This document shows, piece after piece, positions 60,009 through 64,000 of a stretch of DNA of 64,000 nt. The first letter of the stretch is position 1. Every line of letters begins with the position of its first letter. The translations under genes were made by a program, and so were the position numbers. Source of the DNA: GWC2-45-44 sp041661665 (GTDB lineage Bacteria; Planctomycetota; Phycisphaerae; Sedimentisphaerales; UBA12454). The notes under the pieces are model-generated. The model searched no databases and was not told where the DNA came from. It was given only the letters and a program-made list of their open reading frames with translations. The stretch is from assembly GCA_041661665.1 (NCBI GenBank), contig JBAZTW010000005.1:8967-72966 (forward strand), written 5' to 3'.

Positions 60009-61736
60009 ATGTTCACTAAAATAAATTATCTTTATATTACTATTATCGGTCTTTTCTTGGCTTCAAACTGTTTCGCAGCTTCTGACTCCAATTTGCCTTA
60101 CAAAGAGGGTGAACTGCTCGTCAAATTTGCTCCCAAAGCCAATGGCAAACAAAAAACCACTAATGAACGCAATCAAATCCTTGCCTCGCTTAACGTAGGT
60201 GAGGTTAAGCATTTGTTCAAAAGAGTATCTGGCCTGACGCTTGTAAAACTGCCGGAAAATCTTAAAGTAAAAGATGCCTTGTCAAACTTAAAAGGGAAAG
60301 GTGGAATTCTTTATGTTGAACCGAATTACAAAATCAAACTGCTTTCTACAATCCCAAACGATACGGATTTTAATGACCTTTGGGGAATGCACAATACAGG
60401 CCAGAATAGCGGAACCATTGATGCCGATATTGATGCACCAGAGGCGTGGGATATTATCCATGATGCCTGTGATATTATCGTGGCGGTTATCGACACCGGT
60501 GTTGATTATACTCATCCTGATCTTGCTGCAAATATGTGGGTTAATCAGGCAGAACTGAATGGCATAACCGGTGTTGACGATGACGGCAACGGCTATATAG
60601 ATGATATTTATGGTTACGATTTTGTTGAAGATGATGCCGACCCAACTCCTTGGGGGAATGACGCACATGGAACAGCCTGTGCAGGAATTGCTGCAGGAGC
60701 GACAAATAACGGAGCGGGTATCGCCGGAGTTGCCTGGGGATGTAAGATAATGCCGATAAGGGTTGCTTATGTTTATAATGGTAGCTGGTATACCACTGAA
60801 GAATGGCTTGCAGGCGGTATTCAGTGGGCTGCCGACCACGGTGCGGATGTATTAAGCAATAGCTGGGGTGGTGGTAGTGACAGCGATATTATTCATAACT
60901 CCATCATAAATGCGAATAATAACGGCAGAAATGGAAAAGGCTGTGTTGTAGTATTTGCATCAGGAAATAGTTATGGCCCGGTTTCTTTCCCCGCCACATA
61001 TCCGGAAGTAATTGCGGTTGGAGCTACCGATAAAAATGACGCGAGATGGAGCTACAGTAATTATGGCAGCGAATTAGATGTTGTAGCGCCGAGCGGAGAT
61101 GGTCCGTACAATGCGACCACAATTTTCTGGGCAACTGATATTGTGGGAAGCGCCGGAAAAAATGGGGGAGATACATCACAGGGCGATGCTGCAGGCAATT
61201 ACTGGAAATGGATGAGCGGCACTTCTGCTGCTTGCCCACAGGTGGCCGGTGCAGCAGCCCTGATTCTTTCTGTGCAGCCGCTCCTTACATCGGATGAAGT
61301 ACAGAACATTATTCAAAAGACCACGGACGATAAGGGCGATACCGGTTGGGATCAGTATTATGGATGGGGCAGGCTTAATCTTTACAACGCTTTGCTCGCA
61401 ACTCCCCTAATATGTCTTATCAATACGGACGATGCTCCCGCCGATGGCGTGAAACCCAACGACCGCCTCACATATACCATCCCATACAATTACTCAGCGT
61501 CAGGGCAGGGAACGCTTACCAATGTCGTCTTGACAGACTACCTGCCTAATGAAATTGTTCATAACAGCATAAGCGATGTAGAGGTATCAAACGGCGGCAG
61601 TTATTCTTTGCAGACAAATTCTGCCACATGGACTCTCGACTCGCTCGACCCCGGCGACAGTTGTTCCGTAACCGTAACCGTTACCATCGGCAGCAGCAAG
61701 TATCTTTTTACCGGCGCGTTTTGGGACAATACTTAA
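60009..61736 (+). CDS. Subtilisin-family serine protease (S8) with DUF11-like C-terminus
   Basis: The 575-residue exported protease has a signal peptide (MFTKINYLYITIIGLFLASN), an inhibitor I9-like prodomain (about 30-110) and the S8 catalytic domain with Asp162 (VIDTGVD), His220 (DAHGTACAG), oxyanion Asn320 (ASGN) and Ser406 (GTSAACP). A DUF11-like domain (about 490-560) follows and is cut short. The last 15 residues (GSSKYLFTGAFWDNT) come from a 48-nt segment that also occurs in the gene at 62869. The protease domain is complete. Confidence 0.92.
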   Translation: MFTKINYLYITIIGLFLASNCFAASDSNLPYKEGELLVKFAPKANGKQKTTNERNQILASLNVGEVKHLFKRVSGLTLVKLPENLKVKDALSNLKGKGGILYVEPNYKIKLLSTIPNDTDFNDLWGMHNTGQNSGTIDADIDAPEAWDIIHDACDIIVAVIDTGVDYTHPDLAANMWVNQAELNGITGVDDDGNGYIDDIYGYDFVEDDADPTPWGNDAHGTACAGIAAGATNNGAGIAGVAWGCKIMPIRVAYVYNGSWYTTEEWLAGGIQWAADHGADVLSNSWGGGSDSDIIHNSIINANNNGRNGKGCVVVFASGNSYGPVSFPATYPEVIAVGATDKNDARWSYSNYGSELDVVAPSGDGPYNATTIFWATDIVGSAGKNGGDTSQGDAAGNYWKWMSGTSAACPQVAGAAALILSVQPLLTSDEVQNIIQKTTDDKGDTGWDQYYGWGRLNLYNALLATPLICLINTDDAPADGVKPNDRLTYTIPYNYSASGQGTLTNVVLTDYLPNEIVHNSISDVEVSNGGSYSLQTNSATWTLDSLDPGDSCSVTVTVTIGSSKYLFTGAFWDNT

Positions 61737-61761
61737 TATAGGGTGTTTTTAATATTTTCTT

Positions 61762-61900
61762 CTTGCAATCGGTTTATGATGTTTGGTAATATGGTTGTGG
61801 CAACTTGAGAGAACTAACCCTGAAAAACTAAATATGCTCTTTATCAGTTTGTAATCACTAATCCTTTTTGGATGCTTCGAAAGAAACTGCGAATTTTTTT
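61762..61900. repeat. Second copy of the spacer repeat near 58818
   Basis: CTTGCAAT, 9 nt, then ATGTTTGGTAATATG and further AATATGCTCTTT, matching 58818-58960 in order and partly in spacing. It lies just downstream of the S8 protease stop and has no gene. With the rest of 61737-62246 it forms a 510-nt intergenic region. Confidence 0.45.
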
Positions 61901-61961
61901 TGTAAGGAAGTATCACGTAAATGGATTGGTGTCCTCGATATTTGCACAATCAAAAGTGCAG

Positions 61962-62036
61962 AAAACAGGACACCTTTCCTTGCGTTCCTTACTGGCTGTC
62001 GCAGGCCTCTTTCGATCGCGGGAGGTGTCCTGTTTT
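61962..62036. repeat. 14-bp perfect inverted repeat, MITE-like remnant
   Basis: AAAACAGGACACCT (61962-61975) and AGGTGTCCTGTTTT (62023-62036) flank 47 nt without coding content. A third GGTGTCC lies at 61928. The arms resemble ends of a small mobile element, but no transposase or clear target-site duplication is seen. Confidence 0.5.
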
Positions 62037-62130
62037 ATGTAGCCATCATCCCGCATAAATCGTCGTCCGTTAGACAGTGCGCAAATACATTCTGCGTATA
62101 AAGTTATGAAAAAATATTTTATTTTTTTCC

Positions 62131-62159
62131 TTGACATAAAATGAGCTATTGGTTATGAT
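62131..62159 (+). promoter_or_regulatory. Promoter of the PEP-CTERM gene at 62247
   Basis: TTGACA (62131-62136), a 17-nt spacer and TATGAT (62154-62159), about 88 nt before the ATG. It lacks the GTCCGAAAAA motif and the leader hairpin of the other PEP-CTERM promoters. Confidence 0.65.
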
Positions 62160-62246
62160 ATTATTAGTCGTGTCAGGCCGCTAACGTGTACAGTGTGTAA
62201 TGGGAGCGGATAGGCAGGAAGGGAATTTTTTTGGAGGTAAAAAATT

Positions 62247-62813
62247 ATGAAAAAAGGACGAAGAAAACTAACGACTATTAATCATCAACTAACAACTATT
62301 TTAATCGCAGTTCTGTTTTTGCTGCCGGTTTGTGCCAACGCGACAACAATAGATTTTGAACAATTGGGGGCACTCGGAAATGGAGGATATTTAGGGATAT
62401 CGTCTTACAGCGAAGATGGGTTCTTGCTTACAACAACTTCGGAGTTTGGATTCGCAAGAAAAGATTCCATAGCGTTGTTCAGTAGATATGGTAACGATTC
62501 GATAACACTAACAAGAGGTAATGGGGGAACATTTGACTTCCTATCCATAGATTTTTACCCATATTTCCCAGTAGGAAATTCAATTGAGTTTGTTGGAACG
62601 TTTTTTGATAATTCAACTATCAGCCGTTCATTTCCTCCTTTTGAAGGATATAGTATTACCCTTGAGTTTAATGATTTTACAAACTTAAAATCACTGGGTT
62701 GGAACACAAGTGGTTATTATGCTTGTTTTGACAATATTGAGACAATTCCCGAACCAATATCGGTGGTATTTCTTTTCTTTGGAGGAGTAATTTTAAGACG
62801 TTTTAAACATTAG
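62247..62813 (+). CDS. PEP-CTERM exported protein of unknown function
   Basis: The 188-residue protein has a basic N-terminus and signal helix (TTILIAVLFLLPVCANA), about 130 residues rich in aromatic, Gly and Ser residues, and a tail IPEPISVVFLFFGGVILRRFKH. The middle (ATTIDFEQLGALGNGGYLGI; YACFDNIETIPEP) resembles other short PEP-CTERM proteins with a single beta-sandwich domain. The start has GGAGG 10 nt upstream. Confidence 0.82.
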   Translation: MKKGRRKLTTINHQLTTILIAVLFLLPVCANATTIDFEQLGALGNGGYLGISSYSEDGFLLTTTSEFGFARKDSIALFSRYGNDSITLTRGNGGTFDFLSIDFYPYFPVGNSIEFVGTFFDNSTISRSFPPFEGYSITLEFNDFTNLKSLGWNTSGYYACFDNIETIPEPISVVFLFFGGVILRRFKH

Positions 62814-62868
62814 CTTTCAGTTGAATCCAAAATTTATTCACCAAATTCTTTTTTAGGAGAGATAAACT

Positions 62869-64000
62869 GTGTTCACTAAAACATTATCGGGCGCATTATT
62901 GTTAGTTGCTTTATTTTCAACCTTTACTTTGGATGCAAATGCAAAATCCATCTATGCGATTATTGATCACGGTTATATGAGTGGGCCACCTGCCAAGATT
63001 GCCTCTTATGATGTAAACTCCAGCCAAATAAATTGGCAGGCGACTCTCGAACTTGCAGATCAGCAGGAATATCCGACCGGTATGGGTTTAGGCCCTGTGG
63101 GTATAGCGATCGATTCTAATTCAGGTTATTTATTTATCTCTCACGAAAGTATGTATTACTATTGCGGCTGCACCATAAAGGGTATTCAGCTCATTGAGGC
63201 TTCAACAATGACAGACCTCGGCTGGATTTCCGCACCGAACGCAGTCGATGTAGCTGGTATCGTTTTCGACAATGAGAAAGGCAAACTCTATGTGGCAGAC
63301 AGAAGTTTTACCGGCGATAATAAAAAAGTTTTTGTCTATTCATGGAATGCCGACAATATGACTCTTTCGTATGACAGAGAACTTCTAATTACAGACCAAA
63401 GTGGACAGGGCGAACTTTACGATCTTTCCGCCTGCGGCCTTGCTCTCGATGAAACAGAAGACCTTTTATATGTAACTTTCATATCCGATCACTGGGCAGC
63501 AACAAATAAGGTCTATTGCTACAATACTGAAGACTGGACATTTCAAAAAAGAATTGAAATAACGGTAGATGGCAATGACCGTTATGCGACAGCGGCAGCG
63601 ATTTATAATAACGGCAGCAGCAAGTATCTTTTTACCGGCGCATTTTGGAACAATACTTATCTCGTCAGAACAGACTTGTCAGATACGAACAATCCCGATT
63701 CTTACGTTGAAAAAAATCTTGGTACTGGCATAGGCGCCACAGGCATCGCAGTCGACCAGCAAACAGGACTTGTTTATGTAACCACATCTTACGACAATAC
63801 AATAAAAGTCTTTAATGGCCTGAACTTTCCATCTGACCCCTGTTATACTGAAACCGCAAATATCAGTGGCCCTGCGGGAATATGTGTGCCTTACGCTTCG
63901 CCGATTGATGTCGATATAGCCATCACCGACAATGTTTCCGACTGCGTTTTTCCAAACAACGACGTCAATTATACTGTCGAATATGCTATCAATCAAGATG
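62869..64000 (+). CDS. Exported YVTN/NHL-type beta-propeller with DUF11-like C-terminus, partial
   Basis: A GTG at 62869 (AGGAGA 8 nt upstream) opens a frame that runs past the window end. After the signal peptide (MFTKTLSGALLLVALFSTFT) come propeller-type repeats (GPVGIAIDSNSGYLFIS; AGIVFDNEKGKLYVADR; GLALDETEDLLYVTF; TGIAVDQQTGLVYVTTS) and the beginning of a DUF11-like domain (IDVDIAITDNVSDCVFPNNDVNYTV). It shares the MFTK opening and a 48-nt segment with the S8 protease gene. The C-terminus is outside the window. Confidence 0.8.
   Translation, partial: MFTKTLSGALLLVALFSTFTLDANAKSIYAIIDHGYMSGPPAKIASYDVNSSQINWQATLELADQQEYPTGMGLGPVGIAIDSNSGYLFISHESMYYYCGCTIKGIQLIEASTMTDLGWISAPNAVDVAGIVFDNEKGKLYVADRSFTGDNKKVFVYSWNADNMTLSYDRELLITDQSGQGELYDLSACGLALDETEDLLYVTFISDHWAATNKVYCYNTEDWTFQKRIEITVDGNDRYATAAAIYNNGSSKYLFTGAFWNNTYLVRTDLSDTNNPDSYVEKNLGTGIGATGIAVDQQTGLVYVTTSYDNTIKVFNGLNFPSDPCYTETANISGPAGICVPYASPIDVDIAITDNVSDCVFPNNDVNYTVEYAINQD

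Noticed and set aside
1..64000. CRISPR array, prophage or intact insertion sequence
   Set aside because: No regularly spaced direct repeats with unique spacers, no cas or phage structural genes and no transposase were seen. The Xer recombinase has no mobile-element neighbours.

Overview
The window looks like a draft-assembled piece of a Gram-negative planctomycete, most likely of the Phycisphaerae (Sedimentisphaerales-like). That placement is an inference. It rests on several exported proteins ending in a planctomycete-style PEP-CTERM tail (Pro-Glu-Pro, hydrophobic helix, Arg/Lys-rich end), outer-membrane features (beta-barrel proteins, LptF/LptG-type permeases, lipoproteins), a murC-murB-ddl-ftsQ cluster and moderate GC content. 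Two 10-N scaffold gaps are present (140-149 and 58617-58626). The second is followed by the end of an Illumina adapter, so everything right of 58626 may not truly adjoin what lies to its left.

Layout. 1-0.9 kb: a partial DMT/EamA transporter and a cold-shock gene. 0.96-11.3 kb (minus strand): queG and a complete phosphate regulon in the order methyltransferase-like, phoB, phoR, outer-membrane porin, pstS, pstC, pstA, two different pstB genes, phoU. The two PstB ATPases carry complementary motif losses, as in asymmetric heterodimeric ABC proteins. 11.3-14.5 kb: tRNA-Pro, glmS and a Xer recombinase. 14.6-17.9 kb: an iron operon (DtxR-type regulator, feoA, an unlisted 38-residue ORF, feoB) with a palindromic operator on the promoter. 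18-20.8 kb: a polyprenyl-phosphate glycosyltransferase with a GT39-type partner. 21-22.9 kb: tandem PEP-CTERM beta-propellers. 23-31.9 kb: a polysaccharide cluster (three GT4 enzymes, asparagine-synthetase-like amidotransferase, three methyltransferases, flippase). 32.2 kb: a LamG PEP-CTERM protein whose promoter and leader match those of the propeller pair.

33-38.7 kb: aminotransferase, lptG, lptF, rpmH, two small membrane proteins and a second cold-shock gene that shares a leader hairpin with the first. 38.9-44.1 kb (minus): NusG-like factor, manA, amidase lipoprotein, ruvB, ruvA, accD. 44.3-48.2 kb: TIGR02757 protein, DUF6263-like protein, rhomboid protease with zinc ribbon, ferritin-like protein. 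48.2-54.0 kb: sulfur-related genes (cysK, metY, DUF3034 beta-barrel, YezD-like small protein, metallo-beta-lactamase/rhodanese fusion), with a start-codon-sequestering hairpin and a 6S-like ncRNA candidate. 54.2-58.6 kb: ftsQ-like, ddl, murB and truncated murC. 58.6-64 kb: a structured RNA element, a frameshifted PEP-CTERM gene, a subtilisin-like protease with a chimeric C-terminus, another PEP-CTERM gene and a partial propeller/DUF11 gene.

Intergenic spaces are rich in dispersed hairpin repeats (REP-like and AT-rich modules). Two of these appear in frame inside glycosyltransferase genes. No CRISPR array, prophage or intact insertion sequence was seen.
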